Shown here in pieces: positions 19,022 through 26,676 of a stretch of DNA of 64,000 bases (position 1 is the stretch's first letter; every line of letters starts with the position of its first letter). Made by a program: the position numbers and the translations under genes. The stretch comes from Desertivirga brevis (lineage in GTDB: Bacteria > Bacteroidota > Bacteroidia > Sphingobacteriales > Sphingobacteriaceae), in NCBI RefSeq assembly GCF_017355835.1, contig NZ_JAFEWF010000001.1:1240001-1304000 (forward strand). Reading direction: 5' to 3'. Below the pieces are notes generated by a model, which made no database searches, was not told the origin of the DNA, and saw only the letters and a list, made by a program, of their open reading frames with translations.

Positions 19022-20149
19022 ATGAAAAGAACAACTTTTATTTTTACTCTTTTGACTATAGCTTGCTTAACCTATGGTTATGCTCAAACAACACCTCGTG
19101 ACAGTGTTATTCAAATCATCCATAGTGTTAACCGGTACTGGCAAACAGAGCATTCCCCGCAGCAACGGGCATTTTGGGATGTTGGTGCTTATCATACCGG
19201 CAACATGGAGGCTTATTTCCTTACCAAAGACAAAAATTACCTCCAATATTCAACCGCTTGGGCGGAGCATAATGAATGGAAAGGTGCTAAGTCTGACAAT
19301 AAGGCCAATTGGAAGACTACCTACGGAGAGACTGATGATTATGTACTTTTTGGAGACTGGCAAACCTGCTTTCAAACATATGCGGACCTTTACTTTTTAG
19401 AAAAGAAAAAATACAAGGTAGCGCGTGCCCGTGAAGTGATGGAATATCAGATGAACACCCCTAAAAAAGACTATTGGCATTGGGTTGATGCGCTTTATAT
19501 GGTGATGCCGGTGATGACCAAGATGTACAAAGTGACCAAAAACGAACAATATCTTGAAAAGCTACACGAATATCTTAGCGCGTGCGATAGCATGATGTAC
19601 GACAAAGAAGCAGGCTTCTATTTTCGGGATATGAAGTATTTGTATCCAAAGCATAAAACAGCCAGCGGTAAAAAGGATTTCTGGGCACGGGGAAACGGAT
19701 GGGCATTTGCTGCCTATGCAAAAGTGCTAAAGGACCTGCCTGAAGGAAACAAGTATCGCGCTGACTATATAAAACGCTTCCAAACCATTGCTCAGTCACT
19801 CGCTGCTAGTCAACAACCCCAAGGGTACTGGACAAGGAGTCTTTTAGACCCAGCCCAGGCCCCTGGACCTGAAACAAGCGGCACAGCGTTTTTCACCTAT
19901 GGCTTGTTATGGGGAATAAACAACGGTGTTCTGGACAAAGCAACGTTTGAGCCAGTTGTAAAAAAGTCATGGCAATATCTCAGCAAAACGGCTTTACAAC
20001 CTGGTGGCAAAGTTGGGTACATACAGCCTATCGGAGAGAAAGCAATCCCGGGACAAATCGTTGATGCTAATTCAACTCATGATTTTGGAGTAGGTGCATT
20101 TCTTTTAGCGGCCTGTGAGCAAGCGCGCTATTTGGAGAACAATAATTAG
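19022..20149 (+). CDS. GH105 family unsaturated glycuronyl hydrolase (secreted)
   Basis: 375 residues from the ATG at 19022 (an upstream TTG at 18977 is rejected because the signal peptide MKRTTFIFTLLTIACLTYGYAQ begins at the ATG). The sequence has the alpha6/alpha6-barrel pattern of GH88/GH105: FGDWQTCFQTYADLYFL, HWVDALYMVMPVM with the conserved Asp, FWARGNGWAFAAYAKVL, and a WTRSLLDP motif followed by PETSGTAFFTYGLLWGI. GH105 enzymes remove the 4,5-unsaturated uronic acid left by polysaccharide lyases, usually on rhamnogalacturonan oligosaccharides. No lyase is in the window, so the upstream lyase must be elsewhere. It lies 8 bases before the DUF2264 gene. Confidence 0.85.
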   Translation: MKRTTFIFTLLTIACLTYGYAQTTPRDSVIQIIHSVNRYWQTEHSPQQRAFWDVGAYHTGNMEAYFLTKDKNYLQYSTAWAEHNEWKGAKSDNKANWKTTYGETDDYVLFGDWQTCFQTYADLYFLEKKKYKVARAREVMEYQMNTPKKDYWHWVDALYMVMPVMTKMYKVTKNEQYLEKLHEYLSACDSMMYDKEAGFYFRDMKYLYPKHKTASGKKDFWARGNGWAFAAYAKVLKDLPEGNKYRADYIKRFQTIAQSLAASQQPQGYWTRSLLDPAQAPGPETSGTAFFTYGLLWGINNGVLDKATFEPVVKKSWQYLSKTALQPGGKVGYIQPIGEKAIPGQIVDANSTHDFGVGAFLLAACEQARYLENNN

Positions 20150-20157
20150 ATGAGCAA

Positions 20158-21423
20158 ATGAACCTAATTAAAAAAACATTCGTACTTGCCTGCATCTATT
20201 TGATATCACAAAGCAGCATTGCCTGGGCACAGCGGAAACAACAGGAATCAAAGAATGACAGGCAGATCTGGACAGATATAACTTACCGTATGGCCGAACC
20301 TGTGCTTCGAAATATGAGCGAAGGCAAACTGCAAGAAAAAATGGCCCTTGAGCTTAGCCCAACCTGGGATGGCAGGAACAAGCGGGTTTCTTATATGGAA
20401 GCGTTCGGCCGGTTAATGGCTGGTATTGCCCCATGGATTGCCCTTCCTGAGGACGATACACGGGAAGGAAAACAACGTAAGCAACTTAAAGATTGGGCGT
20501 TAAAAAGTTATGCTAACGCGGTGGATCCAGGGAGCAAAGACCGACTTCAATGGGAAGGAAGTGCTCAAACTCTTGTAGATGCAGCCTTTCTTGCCGAAAG
20601 CTTTCTACGTGGCTATGATGCACTTTGGATGCCGCTAGATCCAGCAACCAAACAGCTTTATATCAAAGAGTTTACTAATTTACGCAAGATAAATCCACCG
20701 TATAGCAACTGGCTACTATTTTCAGCCACCATTGAGGTCTTTCTCCGCAAGGCCAACGCAAATGCCGATGAATACCGTATCAGCTCGGCCTTGAGGAAAG
20801 TAAATGAGTGGTACATTGGAGATGGCTGGTATTCTGATGGGCCAGACTTTGCATTCGACTATTACAACAGTTTTGTTATTCAACCCATGTACTTTGAAAC
20901 ACTGGAAGAGTTAACAGATAAAGGCAAAACTAGAAAGCAATGGGCAGGCTGCAGTTATGAGGTTGCAACGACACGAATGCAAAGGTATGGGGTGATTCTC
21001 GAACGTCTTGTCTCACCTGAAGGCGCCTTCCCGGTATTTGGACGGTCAATTACCTATCGTACAGCTGTATTACAGCCCTTGGCCTTACTCGCTTGGAAGG
21101 AAGCCCTTCCTAAAGAGCTATCTAATGGGCAGGTACGCGCAGCCATGACCGCTGTTATCCAGCGGATGTTCAGAGACAAGCAAAATTATAATGAGAACGG
21201 TTATCTTACCCTTGGCTTCAATGGTAAGCAACCGAACGTCTCAAATTCGTACACGAACAATGGTAGTCTGTATCTCGCGGCTGCAGCTTTTCTGCCTTTA
21301 GGGCTTCCAGTTACCCATCCTTTCTGGACAAGTCCAGCACAGTCCTGGACTTCGAAAAAAGCCTGGGAAGGGGAAGATTTCCCGCAAGACCATACCTATC
21401 ATGAATTTAAAGGGCTACATTAA
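20158..21423 (+). CDS. DUF2264 domain protein (secreted)
   Basis: 421 residues with signal peptide (FVLACIYLISQSSIAWAQ). The DUF2264 signature runs through most of the protein: WTDITYRMAEPVLRNMSEG near the start, SYMEAFGRLMAGIAPW, DGWYSDGPDFAFDYYNSFVI and SPEGAFPVFGRSITYR, ending around LPVTHPFWTSP. The family has an alpha/alpha-barrel look and often travels with GH88/GH105 or GH28 in pectin loci. Its activity is not established to my knowledge. It is translated from the same transcript as GH105. A role in trimming unsaturated or methylated uronosides is inference. Confidence 0.85.
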   Translation: MNLIKKTFVLACIYLISQSSIAWAQRKQQESKNDRQIWTDITYRMAEPVLRNMSEGKLQEKMALELSPTWDGRNKRVSYMEAFGRLMAGIAPWIALPEDDTREGKQRKQLKDWALKSYANAVDPGSKDRLQWEGSAQTLVDAAFLAESFLRGYDALWMPLDPATKQLYIKEFTNLRKINPPYSNWLLFSATIEVFLRKANANADEYRISSALRKVNEWYIGDGWYSDGPDFAFDYYNSFVIQPMYFETLEELTDKGKTRKQWAGCSYEVATTRMQRYGVILERLVSPEGAFPVFGRSITYRTAVLQPLALLAWKEALPKELSNGQVRAAMTAVIQRMFRDKQNYNENGYLTLGFNGKQPNVSNSYTNNGSLYLAAAAFLPLGLPVTHPFWTSPAQSWTSKKAWEGEDFPQDHTYHEFKGLH

Positions 21424-21454
21424 AATTATTCATCATAATATCTTTTAATTGGTT

Positions 21455-21486
21455 AAAGTCGGCCCTCTCATAGGGCTGGCTTTTTT
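21455..21486 (+). terminator. Rho-independent terminator closing the PUL operon
   Basis: AGTCGGCCCT, five-base loop (ctcat), AGGGCTGGC followed by six T's. It lies between the DUF2264 gene and the sensor kinase. Confidence 0.8.
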
Positions 21487-21531
21487 GCTTTCCGAAGTCC
21501 TCCAACCGTGTTGAAAAAAGAATGAAATAAA

Positions 21532-24500
21532 ATGATTAATTATATACTTTTAAATGATAGATACCAAGTCCTTTTTTCTCGGCAAATGCGCAATAACCAA
21601 TTAGTAGTCTACCAGCTTGTTGTAATCCTGTTTTTCCTTACCAAAAGTTTACCAGCCATAAGTCAGAGCTACTTTTTAAACCACTACCAGGTAGAACAGG
21701 GGTTGTCAAATAACGCCGTTCTATCGATGATTCAAGATAGAAGTGGCTTTATGTGGTTTGGTACAAAAGACGGGCTCAATCGCTTTGACGGGTATCGTTT
21801 CAAAATATTCAGAACAAACGAGGACCTACAGGGAAGTATCGGAAATAATTCAATTTACAGTTTAAAAGAGGATAAAAATGGGACCCTTTGGGTTGGAACT
21901 GTGGAAGGATTGTATAGCTATAATCCCGCTAATGAAAAATTTAAGGTTACACCAGGAACTGAAGGAATTTGGATACGAGCAATAAATGAGGATAAAGAAG
22001 GTAATCTTTGGTATATCAGTAATTACACTCTACAAAAATATACTAGAAAAACGGGTAAAATCACTAAATATGGCCAACCTGATTCTGTCCGCGTTACAGA
22101 TATTTGCTTTCTATCAAATGGTGATCTGTGGCTTTCGGCGGGGGATGGCAGTATCAGAAAGTTCGATCAGCGACATAAGTCGTTCTCAATACATACATTG
22201 ATCCCTTCTCATCATGCGGGCGATCGATGGCTGGCCGGCATTCAGGAGGTGACCAACAACAAGATCCTTGTATTAAATAGTGACAGGCACCTTTTTCTGT
22301 TCGAAACCAGAACAGGCACGAGTAAAAAAGTCCGTATTCCATATTCCAAAGGCCAAAACCTATTTTTGAGAAGCTTCCTTAAAGTCTCAGAAGAGGAAAT
22401 TTGGATTGCGAGCGAGTTTGGGATCTTTATATACAACCCTTCAACAGGCGAGTTCCGTAACTTTCAGAAGAGACAGGATGATAGATACTCTCTTAGTGAT
22501 AACGCCGTGCATACCCTATACAAAGACAAGGAGGGCGGTGTTTGGGTTGGTACTTATTTTGGAGGATTAGATTATTATCCAGGGCTATATAGATGGTTCA
22601 AAAGGTACAGCCCTCGGATTGGTGAAAATTCCTTAAGCGGTAACGTGGTGAGGGGGTTAAAAGAAGATAGGTTTGGCAACATCTGGATCGGGACAGAAGA
22701 TGCGGGACTGAACAAGTTCAACCCCAAAACCGGTTTGTTTACACATTTTCGCGCTGGGACCTCTGAAGAAGCTATTTCACATAACAATGTTCAGGCTATG
22801 CTTATTTCCGAGGATAAATTATGGGTAAGTACGCTTCGCAACGGTCTGGATATAATAGATATTTCTACCGGCAGAGTTATTAAAAAATACAAGATGGGGC
22901 CTAAGAGTGGCCTAAAATCGGATTTCATTTATAATTTGTACGAAACAGCTACCGGAGAAAAGTTAGCAGGTACAGCTGAAGGGCTATATTACTATAATAA
23001 AAAAACTGATCAGTTCGAGTTAATAAATGAGGTGCCTGCTAAGGCCTGGTATTCCTCTATTATGGAAGATGGTAAGGGAGGGATCTATGCAGGAACATTC
23101 GGCAAAGGGCTGTTTTATTACAACAAACAGACCGGGGAGCGAAAGCATTATAAACACACAAGGAATAACCGGGGCACCTTAAGTAATAACTGGGTAAATG
23201 TATGCTTTAAGGATAGAAAAGGAAATTGCTGGTTTGGCACAAATAACGGCCTATGTCGACTGGAGGCCCCGGGCGGTAAAATGGTTAGGTATGGTATCAA
23301 ACAGCAGTTTCCGAGTAATTACATAGTGAGTATTCAGGAAGATGACCGGGGCGCTCTTTGGATAGGGACTACCAAAGGAATGGTGCGGTTCCTTCCACAT
23401 AACGGCAATGTGGAGGTGTTCAATAAATCAAAAGGCCTTATTTCTGATCAGTTTAATTTCGGTTCCTCTCTGAAAGCCCTGGATGGAAGGCTATTTTTCG
23501 GATGTTTAAAAGGCCTTGTAGCATTTGATCCAAATGAATTTCGGCAGGACACCCGAATCCCTCCCCTTTTTATCACAGCATTTGAAGTAAATACTTCAAA
23601 TGTTCAGGTAGAGGGAACAATCGAATTTCTGAAAAAATCGGTAAGCTTTATTGACAGGGTGCAATTGAATTACAAGCAATCAGACTTTAATGTTGAACTG
23701 GCGGGGCTGAGTTTTGCAAGTCCCCAAATTCAAAAATATGCTTTTAAACTAGAGGGACTTTCGAAACAATGGACTTTTTTAGATCGGACAAGAAAGGTGT
23801 TTTTTACCAACGTTCCGCCCGGAACTTATGTTTTTAAAGCAAAGGTTTGTAATAGCTCAGGGCTTTGGAGTAGCGAGCAAAAATTACTCACTATCCAGGT
23901 TTTACCACCATGGTGGAAAAGTAAGGTTGCCTTAGTGCTTTATTTTATCTGCATTATTTTACTTATTATGCTCGGGTTAAAAATTTATCACAGACAAGTA
24001 GGGCTAAAAAATCGGCGCAAATTAGAAAAGCTGGCAGTAACCAAGGAAAAAGAAATGTTAGAGTCAAAAATGGAGTTCTTCATTAACGTTGCTCATGAAA
24101 TCCGAACTCCTTTAACGCTGATAAAGGTTCCTTTACCTCGCCTTTTACGAGTTACGCGTGATATTCCGGAAATTGCAAAAAGCGTAGAAACAATAAGTAG
24201 AAACACCGAGCGCCTGATTGAACTGACCAACCAGCTCCTTGATCTTAGGCAAACCGAAATTTCTAAATTTAAGCTAAACCTAAAGATAGATAGGATCGAT
24301 AAAATCCTTAAAACTGCGTGTGGCAATTTCTCCAGTCTCGCGGAACAAGAAAATATTATATTTTCGCTTATCTTACCTCAATCACCAGTTTCCTGTTTGA
24401 CTGACCTCGACTCACTTAACAAGATCTTATCAAACCTTCTGAGCAATGCAGTCAAATACGCTGAAAGCAAGGTAGAAGTACAATTGAACGTAAGCAATCT

Positions 24501-24771
24501 AAGAAATGAGTTTTCTATTTCTGTAATAAATGATGGAATGCTAATACCGGAAGTTCTACACGAAAAAATATTTGAACCGTTTTTTCGCTTGAAGGAACAT
24601 GAAACATACAATGGAACAGGAATAGGCCTTTCCCTGGCACGCTCTCTTGCAGAGCTTCTTGGAGGAGAATTGACCTATGGAATTGTCTCTGGACTAAACC
24701 AATTTACGCTTACCCTCCCATTACAATTAACGGAGGTTAAAGAAGTAAAAAGTAACAAAAGCACAGTTTAA
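21532..24771 (+). CDS. PUL sensor histidine kinase: beta-propeller, Y_Y_Y domain and HisKA-HATPase
   Basis: 1079 residues; a start at 21586 (MRNNQLVVYQ) would give a cleaner signal peptide. The periplasmic sensor has repeated two-component propeller blades (FMWFGTKDGLNRFDGYRF, GTLWVGTVEGLYSYNP, NIWIGTEDAGLNKFNP and more) to about residue 690. A Y_Y_Y domain follows (about 715-790), then a membrane helix (LVLYFICIILLIMLGLKIY, about 800-820). The kinase core has the H-box VAHEIRTPLT (His855), the N-box LSNLLSNAVKY and the G-box NGTGIGLSLARSL. This is the hybrid two-component (HTCS) architecture, but the protein stops after the ATPase domain; receiver and AraC domains are in the next gene. It should sense the oligosaccharide imported by the upstream PUL. 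Confidence 0.92.
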   Translation: MINYILLNDRYQVLFSRQMRNNQLVVYQLVVILFFLTKSLPAISQSYFLNHYQVEQGLSNNAVLSMIQDRSGFMWFGTKDGLNRFDGYRFKIFRTNEDLQGSIGNNSIYSLKEDKNGTLWVGTVEGLYSYNPANEKFKVTPGTEGIWIRAINEDKEGNLWYISNYTLQKYTRKTGKITKYGQPDSVRVTDICFLSNGDLWLSAGDGSIRKFDQRHKSFSIHTLIPSHHAGDRWLAGIQEVTNNKILVLNSDRHLFLFETRTGTSKKVRIPYSKGQNLFLRSFLKVSEEEIWIASEFGIFIYNPSTGEFRNFQKRQDDRYSLSDNAVHTLYKDKEGGVWVGTYFGGLDYYPGLYRWFKRYSPRIGENSLSGNVVRGLKEDRFGNIWIGTEDAGLNKFNPKTGLFTHFRAGTSEEAISHNNVQAMLISEDKLWVSTLRNGLDIIDISTGRVIKKYKMGPKSGLKSDFIYNLYETATGEKLAGTAEGLYYYNKKTDQFELINEVPAKAWYSSIMEDGKGGIYAGTFGKGLFYYNKQTGERKHYKHTRNNRGTLSNNWVNVCFKDRKGNCWFGTNNGLCRLEAPGGKMVRYGIKQQFPSNYIVSIQEDDRGALWIGTTKGMVRFLPHNGNVEVFNKSKGLISDQFNFGSSLKALDGRLFFGCLKGLVAFDPNEFRQDTRIPPLFITAFEVNTSNVQVEGTIEFLKKSVSFIDRVQLNYKQSDFNVELAGLSFASPQIQKYAFKLEGLSKQWTFLDRTRKVFFTNVPPGTYVFKAKVCNSSGLWSSEQKLLTIQVLPPWWKSKVALVLYFICIILLIMLGLKIYHRQVGLKNRRKLEKLAVTKEKEMLESKMEFFINVAHEIRTPLTLIKVPLPRLLRVTRDIPEIAKSVETISRNTERLIELTNQLLDLRQTEISKFKLNLKIDRIDKILKTACGNFSSLAEQENIIFSLILPQSPVSCLTDLDSLNKILSNLLSNAVKYAESKVEVQLNVSNLRNEFSISVINDGMLIPEVLHEKIFEPFFRLKEHETYNGTGIGLSLARSLAELLGGELTYGIVSGLNQFTLTLPLQLTEVKEVKSNKSTV

Positions 24772-24774
24772 CAA

Positions 24775-25554
24775 ATGGACAATAAAGCAACTATTCTTCT
24801 AATTGACGACAATGAGGAAATATTGGAGACCGTGTCTGCAGAGTTATCGGATCTTTACAAAATATTGACTGCCGTCGATGGTAAGGAGGGACTAGAAATC
24901 CTATCACAGGAAGCGGTTCAGCTGGTAATCAGTGACATTATGATGCCAGTGATGGACGGGTATGAACTATGCCGTCAAATCAAGTCCAACTTCAACTACA
25001 GTCACATTCCAGTAATCCTGTTAACTGCTAAGAACACTTTAAAATCTAAAATACAGGGACTGGAACAAGGGGCGGATGCTTACATTGAAAAGCCCTTTGA
25101 TATAGAATATCTACTGGTCCAGGTCGCCAATTTGCTCGCAAACAGAAGTAAGCTTCGTAACTATTTCACTCAATCACCCCTAACCCACATTAAAAGTATT
25201 GCTCATTCAAAATCGGATGAACGTTTTCTGGAACAATTGAAGACCGAGATCTTTTCCAGGTTAGGCAATGAGGATCTAGAAATAGAACATCTGGCAGCAA
25301 CATTCAATATGAGTCGAACCACTTTCTTTAGAAAAATAAAAGCCCTTTCGGGTCTTACTCCTGTAGAATTTATTAACCTTACAAGGCTTAAGAAAGCTGC
25401 CGAATTGCTGGCTGAGGACGAATACAAAATTTTTGAGATAGCCTTCATGGTAGGGTTTGGTTCTCAAACAAGCTTTGGAAGGAGTTTTACCCGTCAGTTT
25501 GGTATTACACCAAGTGAGTTTCAAAAGCGGAAACGGGAAGAGATAGGATTGTAA
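24775..25554 (+). CDS. Response regulator: receiver plus AraC-type DNA-binding domain
   Basis: 259 residues. Receiver domain at residues 5-120 with the acidic pocket LIDDNE, phospho-acceptor Asp54 (VISDIMMPVMDG), the conserved LLTAKN and IEKPFD (Lys). The C-terminal AraC-type double HTH (about 155-255) contains MSRTTFFRKIKALSGLTPVEF and IAFMVGFGSQTSFGRSFTRQFGITPSEFQ. It starts 3 bases after the kinase stop and is surely co-translated with it. The two together equal one HTCS protein, but no frame connects them. The likely target is the susC promoter region. Confidence 0.93.
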   Translation: MDNKATILLIDDNEEILETVSAELSDLYKILTAVDGKEGLEILSQEAVQLVISDIMMPVMDGYELCRQIKSNFNYSHIPVILLTAKNTLKSKIQGLEQGADAYIEKPFDIEYLLVQVANLLANRSKLRNYFTQSPLTHIKSIAHSKSDERFLEQLKTEIFSRLGNEDLEIEHLAATFNMSRTTFFRKIKALSGLTPVEFINLTRLKKAAELLAEDEYKIFEIAFMVGFGSQTSFGRSFTRQFGITPSEFQKRKREEIGL

Positions 25555-25558
25555 AGTT

Positions 25559-25651
25559 ATCTGGGGTATCCTGGCCCTTCTGCTCTACCCTATCGTAGTG
25601 TATTGGGACTATAAGAAAAAGGCAGCACACCTTAAGCATCAGGTATCGTAA
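25559..25651 (+). pseudogene. C-terminal relic of a membrane protein
   Basis: Just after the response-regulator stop, a different frame reads IWGILALLLYPIVVYWDYKKK and ends HLKHQVS before a stop (25649-25651). A hydrophobic helix followed by a basic tail is how many transporters end. No start codon or upstream domain remains, and the frame runs into the response-regulator gene. I read it as the 3' end of a deleted transporter gene; family not assignable. It could be chance. Confidence 0.3.
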
Positions 25652-25690
25652 TTAGGTTTAGCCAGCCAGGTTGTCTTTTTCATACTACCC

Positions 25691-25779
25691 ATGGTTTTGA
25701 TTTTGTTTAAACCAAAGCCACGAGTTCCCGTTAGGAAATAGTGGTTGGCAAAAATAAACGCCAACCCATTACATCTCGC
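25691..25779 (+). repeat. 89-bp interspersed element, copy B
   Basis: Second copy of the element at 13093-13181. Here the inner stem is perfect: GGTTGGC, ten-base loop, GCCAACC, extended by TAGTG pairing with CATTA around one bulged C. It ends 12 bases before the ATG of the lipoprotein gene at 25792, so it would lie in or near that gene's leader. Confidence 0.55.
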
Positions 25780-25791
25780 TTAATTGAATTT

Positions 25792-26223
25792 ATGAAAAAC
25801 AAAACTCTATCTTTTACTTCCTTAATGGCGGTAATACTGTATTGTTCCCTGGTATTATCTGCTTGTTCGAAAAAGGTGACATTTAATCCTTCTTCCATTG
25901 TCCCGGCGGCACAAGGCTATGCGAAAATCAAAAAGGATGAAAATAAGAACTACTCTATATCTATAAGTATTGAGAATCTGGCAAGTCCGGACAAGTTACA
26001 GCCACCAAGAAACGTATATGTAGCCTGGATAGATACAGAAAATAATGGGACAAAAAACATAGGACAGCTTAAAAGTTCTTCGGGCTTTTTCACCAGCGCT
26101 CTTAGCGGTGAATTAACTACCGTAACTCCTTACAAGCCGACCCGCGTTTTTATCACTGCAGAAGAACGAGCAACTATTGATCGTCCAAATATGGGTGCTG
26201 TACTTGTTACCAGGGAATTTTAA
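25792..26223 (+). CDS. Small lipoprotein of unknown function
   Basis: 143 residues. The ATG at 25792 gives a lipoprotein signal (SLMAVILYCSLVLSAC, Cys near residue 25); a GTG at 25741 is rejected because it lies inside the repeat element and precedes the signal peptide. The mature part is one beta-rich domain (YAKIKKDENKNYSISISIENL, NVYVAWIDTENNG, KPTRVFITAEE) resembling the extracytoplasmic domain of RskA-type anti-sigma factors. No membrane helix beyond the signal. Function unknown; it may bind a cell-envelope ligand. Confidence 0.65.
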   Translation: MKNKTLSFTSLMAVILYCSLVLSACSKKVTFNPSSIVPAAQGYAKIKKDENKNYSISISIENLASPDKLQPPRNVYVAWIDTENNGTKNIGQLKSSSGFFTSALSGELTTVTPYKPTRVFITAEERATIDRPNMGAVLVTREF

Positions 26224-26250
26224 GATTCTAAGAATGCTTTTGAAATAAGA

Positions 26251-26287
26251 AAGAACAGGCTTCAACCAGGTTGAGGCCTGTTCTTTT
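26251..26287 (+). terminator. Rho-independent terminator
   Basis: AAGAACAGGC-TTCAACC pairs with GGTTGAG-GCCTGTTCTT, followed by a short T-run. 28 bases after the lipoprotein stop. Confidence 0.85.
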
Positions 26288-26676
26288 ATATACAACACCT
26301 AATTAAAAGACTGCCGAAATTCCATTCACTTCCGCCTTACTGGAACTTCCCTCCAATTTTATAGCTGCTAGAAAAGAGCAAGAAAATCAATGCTAGTAAT
26401 AGAAGCATATTCTTCCTGCAATTTGGTATTCCTTATGTCTACTTCGACGGTAACATCGCATCTTTACTTTAAATTGCAAAACAAACGTTAATTTGTACAC
26501 CTCGGGATAACATATGTTAGATATCAAAAAACGAGCAGCCTGTCGACCGCAAGTGGAAGGGCGAAGATATGGTAGTAGAGCAAATTGCACAGGTAATTAA
26601 AATAAGGAAGCTTCATAACAAATGGTAGGTTTGACAATTCTAATAGAAAATTTAAGAGGTTAAGGGTTAAACAAAG
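26288..26676. other. Intergenic stretch with a possible short coding relic
   Basis: No complete gene. A frame from 26524 to 26628 reads EQPVDRKWKGEDMVVEQIAQ, then a basic tail ending HNKW before a stop. It is protein-like but has no start codon, so it may be the 3' end of a lost gene. TAGGTTTG (26626-26633) fits the -7 consensus and could start the transcript of the kinase at 26677. Confidence 0.3.
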
